Source: Pseudomonas sp. MWU13-2105 (GTDB lineage Bacteria > Pseudomonadota > Gammaproteobacteria > Pseudomonadales > Pseudomonadaceae). From it: DNA of 64,000 bases. The notes beneath the pieces were generated by a model, which was given only the letters and a program-made list of their open reading frames with translations, was not told the origin of the DNA and did not search any database. Within the stretch, counting starts at the first letter, position 1; every line of letters starts with the position of its first letter. Of the stretch, positions 8,924 to 19,520 are shown piece after piece. Location: contig NZ_JALLIY010000011.1 of NCBI RefSeq assembly GCF_023242315.1, positions 124,001 through 188,000 on the forward strand. The letters are read 5' to 3'. The translations under genes were made by a program, and so were the position numbers.

Positions 8924-9366
8924 CCCAAGAGCCCGCCATGACCGAGCGCCTGCCGCAACGCGCTGACTACCGCCACTTCCAGCCGATCATCACGCGCTGG
9001 CACGACAACGACGTCTACGGCCACGTCAACAACGTCACCTACTACAGCTTTTTCGACACGGCGGTGAACACCTACCTGATCGAACAGGGTGGCCTGGATA
9101 TCCATGACGGCGAAGTCGTCGGCTTCGTGGTCAGTTCGGCCTGCGACTACTTCGCCTCGATCGCCTTTCCCGAACGCATCGAGATCGGCCTGCGGGTCGG
9201 CAAGCTGGGCAACAGCTCGGTGCAATACGAACTGGCGGTGTTCAAGGCCGGCGAGGCCGACGCCTGCGCGGCCGGGCGTTTTGTCCACGTGTTCGTCGAT
9301 CGCGCCACGAACCAGCCGGTGAGCATCCCCGCCACGTTGCGCGAGGCGCTTCAGTCGTTGAGCTGA
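8920..9366 (+). CDS. Acyl-CoA thioesterase (4HBT hotdog family)
   Basis: The 148-residue single hotdog-fold protein has the conserved catalytic segment RWHDNDVYGHVNNVTYYSFF near residue 25-45, in which Asp and the surrounding residues act in thioester hydrolysis. It belongs to the YbgC/FadM-type thioesterases. The start at 8920 gives an ATGA coupling to the hydrolase upstream. An internal ATG at 8938 is a fallback. Its 3' end overlaps the convergent response-regulator gene by 16 bp. Confidence 0.85.
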   Translation: MTQEPAMTERLPQRADYRHFQPIITRWHDNDVYGHVNNVTYYSFFDTAVNTYLIEQGGLDIHDGEVVGFVVSSACDYFASIAFPERIEIGLRVGKLGNSSVQYELAVFKAGEADACAAGRFVHVFVDRATNQPVSIPATLREALQSLS

Positions 9367-10007
9367 ATGATCCCTTCGCGCACCGCGAACAGCACCAGCC
9401 CGGCAATATCGTGAATCCGCAGCCGGTGCATGATCTGCGAGCGATGTGCTTCCACGGTCTTGACGCTCAGGCCGAGCCCGACCGCGATGGAGCGGGTGCT
9501 CTCACCGCGGGCGATCAGCCTGAGGATTTCCAGTTGTCGTGCCGTCAACGCGACCTGGTTGGCGCGGATCGGCTGGCTATGAGCCTGGCGTACGGCCTGG
9601 TCGACCACCAGCGGCACCACGGCCGAGGACAGGTACTGGCCGCCGTGGCGCAAAGCCTTGAGCGCCAGCTCCAGCTCCAGCACCGTGGCGTTTTTCAGCA
9701 GATAGCCGTGGGCCCCCAGTTGCAGGCACTTCATCACGAAGTGGCTGTCGGTGTGCATCGACAGCATCAGCACCTTGCTGCGCGGCGCGCGCAGCGACAG
9801 CTCCTTGAGCGCCGCCACGCTGTTCATGCGCTCCATGGACATGTCCAACAACACGATGTCGGGCTTGAGCCGCGAGGCCAGCTCGATCGCCGCCTGGCCA
9901 TCGCCCGCTTCGCCGACGATTTCGTATTCTTGTTGTTTTTCCAGCAGTGCCTTTATGCCCGCGCGAAACAGCGGGTAATCGTCGGCAAGCAGTATTCGAC
10001 AAAGCAT
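9351..10007 (-). CDS. LuxR/NarL-family response regulator
   Basis: The protein has 218 residues: a receiver domain with acidic pocket D9/D10, phosphoacceptor Asp55 (VLLDMS) and a Lys near 105, then a C-terminal LuxR HTH (LTARQLEILRLIARGEST, SVKTVEAHRSQIMHRL). It is probably activated by a histidine kinase encoded elsewhere, since none is adjacent. It lies downstream of cheR and the decayed cheD/cheB segment, so it may be the surviving output of a former chemosensory cluster. The ATG at 10007 begins the receiver; the longer frame runs into cheB relic sequence. Confidence 0.9.
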   Translation of the reverse strand: MLCRILLADDYPLFRAGIKALLEKQQEYEIVGEAGDGQAAIELASRLKPDIVLLDMSMERMNSVAALKELSLRAPRSKVLMLSMHTDSHFVMKCLQLGAHGYLLKNATVLELELALKALRHGGQYLSSAVVPLVVDQAVRQAHSQPIRANQVALTARQLEILRLIARGESTRSIAVGLGLSVKTVEAHRSQIMHRLRIHDIAGLVLFAVREGIIQLND

Positions 10008-10094
10008 AAGCTCAAGCCCAATGACGCAAAGGGAAGGGCGCAGCCGCCTTGGCGGGCTGCGGTGGTTTATGTCGGGTTCAAGGGCCGGAACCTT

Positions 10095-10296
10095 GTATCT
10101 GGACACTGAACGAAACAACGCGTCCACCGATGGCTAGAGCCGGCTGACTGGCGGGCCGTCGAGTGCCTTTCCGGCATGTGTTGAACAATGACAATCTCCG
10201 GACCGTCAGGTGATAACTGCCGAGCCGGATGGTCACACGGCCTTTGTGCCGAGCGAAGAAGTCGACGCCGGGGCGCAGGCACAGCGGCGGCTTCAT
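10095..10296 (-). pseudogene. cheD-cheB relic (deleted and frameshifted)
   Basis: An open frame starts at 10296 with ATGA overlap to cheR and reads MKPPLCLRPGVDFFA then VTIRLGSYHL, which looks like the CheD N terminus (xLxPGxxFFA...IRTLLGSC). It then passes into sequence that in a second frame reads EIVIVQHMPE and in a third PSVDALFRSVS, both hallmark CheB methylesterase segments. In intact CheB these lie far apart; here they are about 17 codons apart, and a stop interrupts. This indicates at least two deletions in a former cheR-cheD-cheB series. A 72-residue ORF covers the region but is probably not functional. Confidence 0.65.
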
Positions 10297-11099
10297 AGGC
10301 GTTCGTAGACTGCGGGGTTGAGCAGCCGCACGGGCAGGTCGAAGCCATGGATGCTTTCCGCATGACCGATGAACAGCAACCCGCCGGGACGCAATTGGTT
10401 GACCAAGCGTTGCACGGTGCGCCGTTTTTCGTCGTTGTTGAAATAAATCAGGACATTGCGCAGGAAGATCACATCGAACAACCCCAGGTCATCGGGCAGC
10501 GGCTGGACGAGGTTGATCTCCCGGAGGCTGACCCGTTCGCGCAGAGCGGCCTGGACCCGGAAGCGCCCGTTCATCTCGCCACTGAGGCAGTGGCGGTGTA
10601 GCCAGCCCTGGGGAAAGTACTTGGCCTGGGCCATGTCGTAGCTAGCGTCGCGGGCCTTCTGCAGCATGCGCAGGCTCAGGTCGCTGGCGAGGACCGACCA
10701 GTCGCCGCTGCACATATGCTCCTGGGCGACCATGGCCAGGCTATAGGGTTCTTCGCCGGAAGAGCAGGCCGCGCTCCAGAGTTTCAGCGGACCTTTCCGA
10801 CCGGCCAGCCACTCGCCGAGATAGTCGAAGTGCGGATGCTCACGGAAGAAATAGGTTTCTTGGGTGGTCAACAGATCCACCACCAGCCTCCGCTCCTTGA
10901 GGTTCATCTGCTGGTCGAGCAGGTGCAGGTAGTCGGCGTAGCTGTCGAGCCGGTAATGGCGCAGGCGTGTCATCAGGCGCCCGGCCACCAGCGGTCTTTT
11001 GTTCGGCGCCAGGACGATACCCGAGGCGTCGGCCATGAACTTTTGCAAGCAGCGGAATTCGCTGTCGTTGAGCGGGGGCTGTGTGAGCTCGCTGGACAT
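10293..11099 (-). CDS. cheR: CheR-type protein-glutamate methyltransferase
   Basis: The 268-residue protein has the CheR N-terminal helical domain (about 1-90) and a SAM-binding domain with motif WSAACSSGEEPYSLAM near residue 115 and FDVIFLRNVLIYF near residue 210. It would methylate glutamates of a chemoreceptor using S-adenosylmethionine. The start at 11099 follows the stop of a small ORF by one base, so translation is probably coupled. Its usual partners cheD and cheB are decayed downstream, and no receptor, CheA or CheW is adjacent. Confidence 0.9.
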   Translation of the reverse strand: MSSELTQPPLNDSEFRCLQKFMADASGIVLAPNKRPLVAGRLMTRLRHYRLDSYADYLHLLDQQMNLKERRLVVDLLTTQETYFFREHPHFDYLGEWLAGRKGPLKLWSAACSSGEEPYSLAMVAQEHMCSGDWSVLASDLSLRMLQKARDASYDMAQAKYFPQGWLHRHCLSGEMNGRFRVQAALRERVSLREINLVQPLPDDLGLFDVIFLRNVLIYFNNDEKRRTVQRLVNQLRPGGLLFIGHAESIHGFDLPVRLLNPAVYERL

Positions 11100-11100
11100 C

Positions 11101-11217
11101 TCAGCGGCCCAGGGCTTCGAACAGCTTGGCGGGCAACGGCTCCAGGTGCGCTTTGTCGGCGCCTGGCACACTGAGAAAGCCCTGCGGGAGCAGATTCCAT
11201 GGTTCGCCACTGAGCAT
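11101..11217 (-). CDS. Small ORF between STAS and cheR genes
   Basis: The 38-codon frame begins 3 bases after the STAS gene stop and ends one base before the cheR ATG, which suggests real translational coupling. The predicted product (starting MLSGEPWNLLPQGF) has no recognisable domain. It could be a short coupling peptide or the surviving 3' end of a larger deleted chemosensory gene, such as a receptor or cheW. Confidence 0.4.
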   Translation of the reverse strand: MLSGEPWNLLPQGFLSVPGADKAHLEPLPAKLFEALGR

Positions 11218-11220
11218 CGA

Positions 11221-11538
11221 TCAGTCCTCGTTCGGGGCGGCGGGGTACAGCGATTCCAGGTTCAGCAGGGACAGCAGTTCATGCACCCTGGGCGAGACCC
11301 GCGACACGGTGGTCGGCTGGTCGATGGACGACAGGGCCCGCTGGATCGCCAGGAGCAATTGCGCACCGGCGCTGTCCAGTTGGTTCAGGTCGCCCAGGTC
11401 CAGTTGCCAGGGGCCTGCCGGCAGCGGTAGTAGGCTGAGCAGTTGGTCGCGCGCCCTGCTGACCTCATACAGGGTCAGGTCGCCGGTCACGTGCAGTTGC
11501 GCAAGGGTATCGTCCTTGGCAGGTGTCAGCGAGAACAT
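11221..11538 (-). CDS. STAS-domain anti-anti-sigma-like protein
   Basis: The 105-residue single STAS domain has the characteristic LDLGDLNQLDSAGAQLLL segment; the Ser in LDSAG is the position phosphorylated in SpoIIAA-type regulators. STAS proteins of this size occur at the head of some Pseudomonas chemosensory clusters. Here the gene precedes the small ORF and cheR on the same strand. The ATG at 11538 was chosen over a longer open frame because the STAS fold starts immediately after it. Confidence 0.8.
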   Translation of the reverse strand: MFSLTPAKDDTLAQLHVTGDLTLYEVSRARDQLLSLLPLPAGPWQLDLGDLNQLDSAGAQLLLAIQRALSSIDQPTTVSRVSPRVHELLSLLNLESLYPAAPNED

Positions 11539-11545
11539 GGCGTGG

Positions 11546-11770
11546 TCATCCCAACAGCGGTTCGAGCCGGTGCGCGAGGTCGGTCTCGTTGCTATCGGGC
11601 ACTGGCGCAAGGGGCGGGACTGGTGCAACGATCGAACGCTGTGTGGCACGCAGGGCGGGGGTGGCCACCGTGACAATGACCGGACCTGCTCCAGTGAGAA
11701 GGGACTGATTGAAGAACTGCCCGGCAGTACTTAACTCGATACCTGACCCGACGCCAAGATAGATCCGCAT
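11546..11770 (-). CDS. Hypothetical small protein upstream of the STAS gene
   Basis: The open frame of 74 codons ends 7 bases before the STAS start, in operon orientation. The product (MRIYLGVGSGIELSTAGQFF onward) is moderately hydrophobic and then proline-rich, with no recognised domain. The ATG at 11770 abuts an AGGAG; an alternative ATG at 11788 adds six residues. The spacing and clean frame support a gene, but codon evidence is only moderate. Confidence 0.45.
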   Translation of the reverse strand: MRIYLGVGSGIELSTAGQFFNQSLLTGAGPVIVTVATPALRATQRSIVAPVPPLAPVPDSNETDLAHRLEPLLG

Positions 11771-11789
11771 CTCCTGCTTCCATTGCATA

Positions 11790-12060
11790 GTTCAAGGTCG
11801 GCGGATCATATCGGTAGCATATTGATATCAATATCGGGATAACCCTTAATCCGAAGGGACGAACGGCCCGGTTTTCGGGGACGCGGCCGAGCTTTGAAAC
11901 GGATCGTCAGGCGAGGTATTTGACCATCATGCAACAGCCACGCTGGCTGCTGAAAGAATGGTGCAAAGGCTCTAGTCGGCGGCTTCTAGGAATTAGGCTT
12001 AAGGTTCGCCAGCAGAAAAGATGTAATGGAATGTAACTCCTCCTGCCATGAGCACCACGA
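11790..12060. other. Intergenic region upstream of the STAS/cheR genes
   Basis: About 270 bp without a credible gene. It is relatively AT-rich near 11800-11850 (TATTGATATCAATATC, a palindrome-like stretch), which may hold the promoter for the minus-strand STAS operon. No other feature is seen. Confidence 0.35.
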
Positions 12061-12139
12061 ACCCTGTAGGAGCCGCCTTGCCTTGAGCCATGCATCGTTC
12101 TTGCGCCCGCCATCGCTGGCAAGCCGGCTCCTACAGGGT
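12061..12139. repeat. REPIN-type inverted repeat
   Basis: Arms 12061-12081 and about 12119-12139 (ACCCTGTAGGAGCCG core) are complementary with one mismatch, separated by about 37 bases. The motif TGTAGGAGCCGGCTTGCC is a common dispersed repeat of fluorescent pseudomonads. Confidence 0.8.
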
Positions 12140-12252
12140 GTATGTGTTGTCAGACGGCTTAGGTGGCCGCCTTATGACGCGTTTCGTCAGTGCACGAACA
12201 ATGCAATCAGGATGGCGCGCGGGGCGACCGGCTTTATGCATGGGCGGGACGA

Positions 12253-12717
12253 TCAGTCATCCCAATGCCGACGATGCTTGCGATGGCCATAACCGTGACC
12301 GCGATGTTCGCCATGGTAGTCACGGCGCTCACCACGGTAGCGGCGACCTTCGCCCTCGCTGGAATTGCCCATGTAGTTGCCCAACGCGCCGCCCGCGCCA
12401 CCGCCGGCCGCCGAGCCGAGCAGGGCACCGTTGGTACCGCCCATGCTGCGCCCGACAACGTTGCCGCCGGCCGCGCCCAGGGCACCACCGATGGCGGCTT
12501 CGCCACGGCTGTGTCGGTTGGCGCCGACCGCGCTGCCACCGGCGCCGCCCAGTGCCGCGCCGATGGTCGAGCCGGTGTTGCCGCCCAGCGACTGACCAAC
12601 GGCCGAACCGAGTACCCCGCCCAATGCGCCACCGATACCGGCTTCGGCGGTACCACCGGCTGAGGCGAAGCCACTGGCCAGGCTCAGGGACAACAAAAGA
12701 ATCGACGAGAACTTCAT
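12253..12717 (-). CDS. Secreted glycine-zipper protein
   Basis: The 154-residue protein has a signal peptide (about 1-21, ending FASA). It is followed by about 95 residues of Gly/Ala-rich repeats of the GxxxGxxxG type (IGGALGGVLGSAVGQ and similar), which pack as glycine-zipper helices in the envelope. The C-terminal tail is rich in Arg, His and Gly (from about 122). It is likely an outer-membrane or periplasmic structural protein. Function beyond this is unknown. Confidence 0.8.
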   Translation of the reverse strand: MKFSSILLLSLSLASGFASAGGTAEAGIGGALGGVLGSAVGQSLGGNTGSTIGAALGGAGGSAVGANRHSRGEAAIGGALGAAGGNVVGRSMGGTNGALLGSAAGGGAGGALGNYMGNSSEGEGRRYRGERRDYHGEHRGHGYGHRKHRRHWDD

Positions 12718-12903
12718 GTGAGAGGAGCCTCCAAGGGATGACGGCGCGATCCTGAGGCTTGTGTAGGAATAGTTACAATGGCAATCCGACGAATAGCACG
12801 GCTTGTATACAAAATCATAACTTACTGTTTTTATTGGGGAACTTAGTCGGATTTAGGCGGTCTGAAGTCGCTTGAACCAGCCCGTTTCGCGCGTTCCGCG
12901 CCG

Positions 12904-14007
12904 CTAAAAAGCGTTTTTCCGGACTTGGCGCCGGCTCCAGAAAATCGATTCGCCCCAGCGTTTTTCCATTCCATAGAACTGCTGCCGGTTGGCCAGGTAA
13001 GCGGTGTAGATCCGTGCCAGCAGATCGGCATAACCGGGCAATGCTTGCACGTCGCCTTGCAGCGCGCCATGCACGGCCCGGGCACAGTGCTGGCCGCAGT
13101 AGAGCGCGGTGGCGATGCCCTGCGAGGACAGCGGATCGAAGGACAAGGCCGCATCCCCGACCGCCGCCCAGCGTTCCCCGTGGAACCGCGAAAGCCTCCC
13201 GCTGCCAGCGTCCATGCCATGCACCGAGGTGCCGGGGCGGTAGCCGTGGGCTTGGCACAATCCCCACAGCAGGCGCGTCTGTGCCAACTGCTGCCACAGG
13301 CCTTCGCTGTTCAGCAGTTGCTGGCGATCCAGCAGGTCGAGGTCGCTGAGGTAGGTCACCAAGCGCTCCCCCGACGGCAGTAGCACGCTGTACCACCAGC
13401 CATGCTCGACCGCCTCGACCAGGGTCCGACCGTCCTGGTCGCTGTCTTGTGAACTGTGCAACAACAGATAGAACGCCACCAGCCGATCATCCGTCAGACG
13501 CTCTGCCCCCTGCTGGCGTGCGAATACCGCCGGGCGGCCGCCGGCGTCAATCAGCCAGCGACTGTGGGCCAACTGCTCGTGGCCGTCGCGGGACAGCAAC
13601 AGCTGGAAACCGTCCTCGGCGGCGGTCTGGCTCAGCCGCGTGGAGGGCTGCACCGACACCCCGATCTGTCGCGCCGCCGCGCGCAGTTGCTGGTCGAAAG
13701 CGGCACGGTCCAGTTGATAGCCCTGGCCGTGGGTGTGAAAGATGAAGTCGTCCATGTGCGGCTGGTCCGAGCCCCAAATGGAGACATTGCCGTAGCTGGT
13801 GCGGTGCCCGGCGCCGAGAAAGCCGTCGAGCACCCCCAGGTCACGCAGTAGCGAGCGCGCCGAAGGCGGAAAGCCTTCGCCCACCCGAAAGCGTCCGACG
13901 GGCGCCGAGTCGGCCAGCAACACTCGCCAGCCCAGGCGACCCAGGGTAATGGCGGTCGCCGAGCCGGCCGGGCCGCCACCGATGATGGCGACGTCGTAGC
14001 TCTCCAT
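12904..14007 (-). CDS. LodB-like FAD-dependent maturation enzyme (tryptophan-halogenase-like flavoprotein)
   Basis: The 367-residue flavoprotein has an N-terminal FAD dinucleotide fold (DVAIIGGGPAGSATAITLG, residues 5-23) and a later GDAALSFDPLSSQGIA motif near residue 285, the layout of geranylgeranyl-reductase/tryptophan-halogenase proteins. Its ATG follows the stop codon of the lodA-like gene with no gap. In Marinomonas mediterranea, LodB is required to form the cysteine tryptophylquinone of LodA, so this protein is inferred to modify the upstream gene product. Confidence 0.85.
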   Translation of the reverse strand: MESYDVAIIGGGPAGSATAITLGRLGWRVLLADSAPVGRFRVGEGFPPSARSLLRDLGVLDGFLGAGHRTSYGNVSIWGSDQPHMDDFIFHTHGQGYQLDRAAFDQQLRAAARQIGVSVQPSTRLSQTAAEDGFQLLLSRDGHEQLAHSRWLIDAGGRPAVFARQQGAERLTDDRLVAFYLLLHSSQDSDQDGRTLVEAVEHGWWYSVLLPSGERLVTYLSDLDLLDRQQLLNSEGLWQQLAQTRLLWGLCQAHGYRPGTSVHGMDAGSGRLSRFHGERWAAVGDAALSFDPLSSQGIATALYCGQHCARAVHGALQGDVQALPGYADLLARIYTAYLANRQQFYGMEKRWGESIFWSRRQVRKNAF

Positions 14008-16032
14008 CTAGACCGGACGGTTTCCGGGTTTGACGGCGCGCGGTGCCTGCAATGCTTCTTCCTGGCTGCCGAAGTTGGCGCCTTTGGGCGGGCGTGGGCC
14101 CGCGCTTGGCGGACTGCCCGCCGCGGCAAAGTCGGCGGCCAACTGCGCACTGGCAAAGGTCTGTGCCTGGGCAATGGCCGGGCCATAGCTGGCGACCATC
14201 ATGGTCTCCGGGTACAGCGGGTTGCCGGGAATACCCTGGCGCACTTCCAGCAGGCCCATGGAGCCGAAGATATCGACCATGGTCTGCATCTGTACGGCGG
14301 TCGGGGTCTTTTTCGGCGAGTTGATGTCCAGCGGTGCGTTCCAGTTGCTGCGCTCGGCAAAGGCGTCGCGCCGCTGTTCCGGTGCCACCGAGGGGTCGAT
14401 GACCAGCTGGTAATCGGCATCGCTGAGGACCTGGTTGGGCACGCGGGCCGGCCAGAACGTCGAAGTGAACGGGTTGTAGGCCTGGTCGTAGCCGCCACGG
14501 CAATAAGCGGTATCGGCCTGCCAGGGCAGCCCCATCCAGCGATTCAGGTCACCCGGGGCCTGTCCATACAGCGGACCGCCGACGGCCAGTGCCTGGGTCT
14601 GGTCCAGGGTCGCTCCGTAGTCGGGCCGCGGACTGTTCGCCGGACGCTGGCGAATGCGCCAGGGCTTGGCGTACAGCGGCAGGTGGCGCATCGGCCAGGT
14701 CAGTTCGCAGCCGGGATGGAAGGCATCGGCCAGGCAGAAGTCGAGGGCCGCGCGGTCGAGCATCGCCGGCTGTTCGGCCAAGGGTACCGAGTCGAGGTGC
14801 CCCGGCGGCGGCTCGTTGCTCCAGTCGGCCTCGAAGGTCCCGGCGGCCCAACTGCCGAGGACCAGGTACTGGGTCTGGGTAATCGCCGAATTCTGCCGTG
14901 GGCTCTGGTTGGGCACCGAACTCATGTAGTCGCCATAGATCCATGGCCAGGGCAATACGTTGCCATCGGTCGGGTCGGGCTGGCGGAAGCTGTTGAAAAT
15001 CTGCCGACGGGTTTCGGCGAACAGGTCATAGTTGCCCGGGGCCGGCTTGCTCGCCAGTTGGGCGATAAAGGCCGGGTCTTCGAAGTTGTAGCGGCCGTTG
15101 TGGCCGAACTGGGTAGCGAAGCCCTGGTTGACCCATTGCAGGCCGGACAGACGCTGCAGAATCGGGTAGACGTCATGACGGAACGACACCGAGGTGTTCG
15201 GCGTCAGCCAGCCGGCCTGGATGAACAGGTCGTAGGTCAGGTCGTACAGGGTGCGCACGGCCTTGACCTGCGGCGCGTAGTTCGGCGGCGCGGTGACGAC
15301 CCAGGCCGACTCCACCGGGATCGAGCGCCCGCCGATGCTGACCTGGGCGCTGACCGGGCCATCGGAGGTGTCGTCGAACCAGCCGTCGGCGTTGATGAAG
15401 CTGTTGCCGTCGGCCGGGTTGAAAATCGGCGTGCCGTTGGGCGAGGCCGAGACGCCGCGGCCACCGAGGAACAGCAGCCGGCCCTGGGCATCGGTGCGCA
15501 GTTCGCCGAGGTTGACCGGGGTGTCCTGGTAGTGTCCGTTGAATTCGACGCCACCCTGGTTCGGCCCGCTGATGCTTTGCAGGCCGCCGTCGATGGTCAG
15601 GGCCGCGCGGGCCTTGGGGTCGGTGATCTTCGCGTTGCGCAGGGGCAGCACCACGCTGGCGGCTTCGGGGATATCCATCGCCAGTTGCCATTGGTACCAC
15701 TGCGCCTTGCTGTTGGCGACGTGGGCCGACCAGACGATATCGGCGTTTTCCGCGGTCAGTTCCGCGACCACTTCTCCGGCCAGGTTGTAGCCGTACAACC
15801 GGAACTCGGCGGCCTGGCGCTTCAGTGCGCCCTGGGCATCGCGGTAGAAACCCAGGGGTTCGGGCCGGGGCGATGTCACCAGAGGCCCGACAAAGTATTC
15901 CGCCTCGCTGTTGCCGACCCGCGCCACGCCGATGGCGGGGTGGATCGCGGCGCTGACGATGCGATTGTCTTTGCTGGGGGAGGAAGGGTTATCGCCGTGA
16001 TAATGCGTGGTATGACCGGGCGTGATCGACAT
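14008..16032 (-). CDS. LodA-like CTQ-dependent amino-acid oxidase
   Basis: The 674-residue protein belongs to the LodA/GoxA quinoprotein oxidase family. The residues expected to be cross-linked into cysteine tryptophylquinone are visible as Cys442 (HPGCELTWPMRH) and Trp504 (MGLPWQADTAYC), 62 residues apart compared with 65 in LodA. Family members oxidise lysine, glycine or other amino acids and release hydrogen peroxide, which can be antimicrobial. The substrate here is not readable. The start at 16032 has a GGAGAGC site. No classical signal peptide is present; secretion in this family is by unclear means. Confidence 0.88.
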   Translation of the reverse strand: MSITPGHTTHYHGDNPSSPSKDNRIVSAAIHPAIGVARVGNSEAEYFVGPLVTSPRPEPLGFYRDAQGALKRQAAEFRLYGYNLAGEVVAELTAENADIVWSAHVANSKAQWYQWQLAMDIPEAASVVLPLRNAKITDPKARAALTIDGGLQSISGPNQGGVEFNGHYQDTPVNLGELRTDAQGRLLFLGGRGVSASPNGTPIFNPADGNSFINADGWFDDTSDGPVSAQVSIGGRSIPVESAWVVTAPPNYAPQVKAVRTLYDLTYDLFIQAGWLTPNTSVSFRHDVYPILQRLSGLQWVNQGFATQFGHNGRYNFEDPAFIAQLASKPAPGNYDLFAETRRQIFNSFRQPDPTDGNVLPWPWIYGDYMSSVPNQSPRQNSAITQTQYLVLGSWAAGTFEADWSNEPPPGHLDSVPLAEQPAMLDRAALDFCLADAFHPGCELTWPMRHLPLYAKPWRIRQRPANSPRPDYGATLDQTQALAVGGPLYGQAPGDLNRWMGLPWQADTAYCRGGYDQAYNPFTSTFWPARVPNQVLSDADYQLVIDPSVAPEQRRDAFAERSNWNAPLDINSPKKTPTAVQMQTMVDIFGSMGLLEVRQGIPGNPLYPETMMVASYGPAIAQAQTFASAQLAADFAAAGSPPSAGPRPPKGANFGSQEEALQAPRAVKPGNRPV

Positions 16033-16240
16033 AAATGCTCTCCGCAATCCGTGCTGGGAGGACAGGCCCGACGGGCGGGCAGGGTCCCTGGGCGGGTGCC
16101 GCACATCACATTCGAATGAGTGGATGAAGAGCACCGCCCGCAGACTCTAGTAAAGGAGCCCCGGTTTGTCGAATGGCCTTTTGCTATTGCCCGGGCGGCG
16201 AACCACAGCGCTGGTTATAGCGCGCTTCGCGAGGCGTCGA

Positions 16241-18585
<2,345 letters not shown>

Positions 18586-18589
<4 letters not shown>

Positions 18590-19425
18590 GCGGGTTTCTC
18601 CATCGCAGGGCTGTAGACCCGCGGCGCATTCTTTTGCGGCAGGTGGATGAGATTGAGGTTGTGCCGGCGCGCCCACTGCAGGGCCAGGCCGGTGGGCGCC
18701 GACAGGCTGACCAGGGTCTGGATGCCGGCGCGCAGGACTTTCTGGATCAATTCGAGACTGCAGCGGCTGGTAACAATTGCCAGGCCGCCAGCGGTCGGGA
18801 TGTTCTGTCGGATCAGCGCGCCGATCAGCTTGTCCAGGGCGTTGTGGCGACCGATGTCTTCACGGCCGAGCAGCAGTTCACCCTGGTCGTTCATGAACAG
18901 CGCGGCATGCACGGCCCCGGAATATTGCCCGAGGGGCTGGAAGGCGCTGATGCGCTGGCGCAGGCCATCGAGCCAGGCGGCCGGCGGCAGGGGCGCGCCG
19001 GGCAGCGCCTGAAGCTCGGGCAGCGCCTGTTCCAGCGCTTCCACGCCGCACAGGCCACAGCCGCTGGTGCCGGCCAGTTGGCGGCGTTGCTGCTTGAGGT
19101 TCCAGAACGCGCGACTGGCGATTTCCACCTGGGCGTACTGGGCCGAGCCGTTGCCGCTGAGTTTCAGGTCGTAGATTTCCGCGGCGTCGGCAATGATGCC
19201 GCTGCCGATGCTGAAACCGACGATGAAATCTTCCAGGTCCGTGGGGGTGACCAGCATGACCGCCTGGTTGATACCGTTGTAGGCGATGGCCAGGGCGACT
19301 TCTTCGGCAAGCGCCGTCTCAGCGCTTTCGCTGCGTTCGAGGTCGCTGTACTGGTAGCTCTGGCTGGCGGCGGGCGCGGCCGTCGAGACGGCAGGCAGCG
19401 CGCAGACCGGATCCTTGGGCTTCAT
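18586..19425 (-). CDS. fdhD: FdhD sulfur carrier for formate dehydrogenase-type enzymes
   Basis: The 279-residue protein has the CxxC motif SGCGLCGVE (near residue 120) that accepts and transfers sulfur to the molybdenum cofactor, and the downstream REDIGRHNALDKLIG segment conserved in FdhD. It precedes and overlaps the YdeP-type oxidoreductase gene, its likely client. The start ATG at 19425 lies 95 bp from the LysR gene end, on the same strand. Confidence 0.92.
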
Positions 19426-19520
19426 GGGGGCAATACCGGCGCAATATCCAGTGTCAAGATTAGGCGCGACAAAGGGTCGCGTCTAATCGCTAGTACTGAT
19501 CTGCTAATAGAGCGCGTCGA

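Noticed and set aside
12815..13396. 193-codon minus-strand frame over the LodB gene end
   Set aside because: Overlapping alternative frame of LodB; the FAD protein has full family motifs and its own stop at 12904.
14683..16119. 478-codon plus-strand frame
   Set aside because: Antisense of the LodA-like gene.
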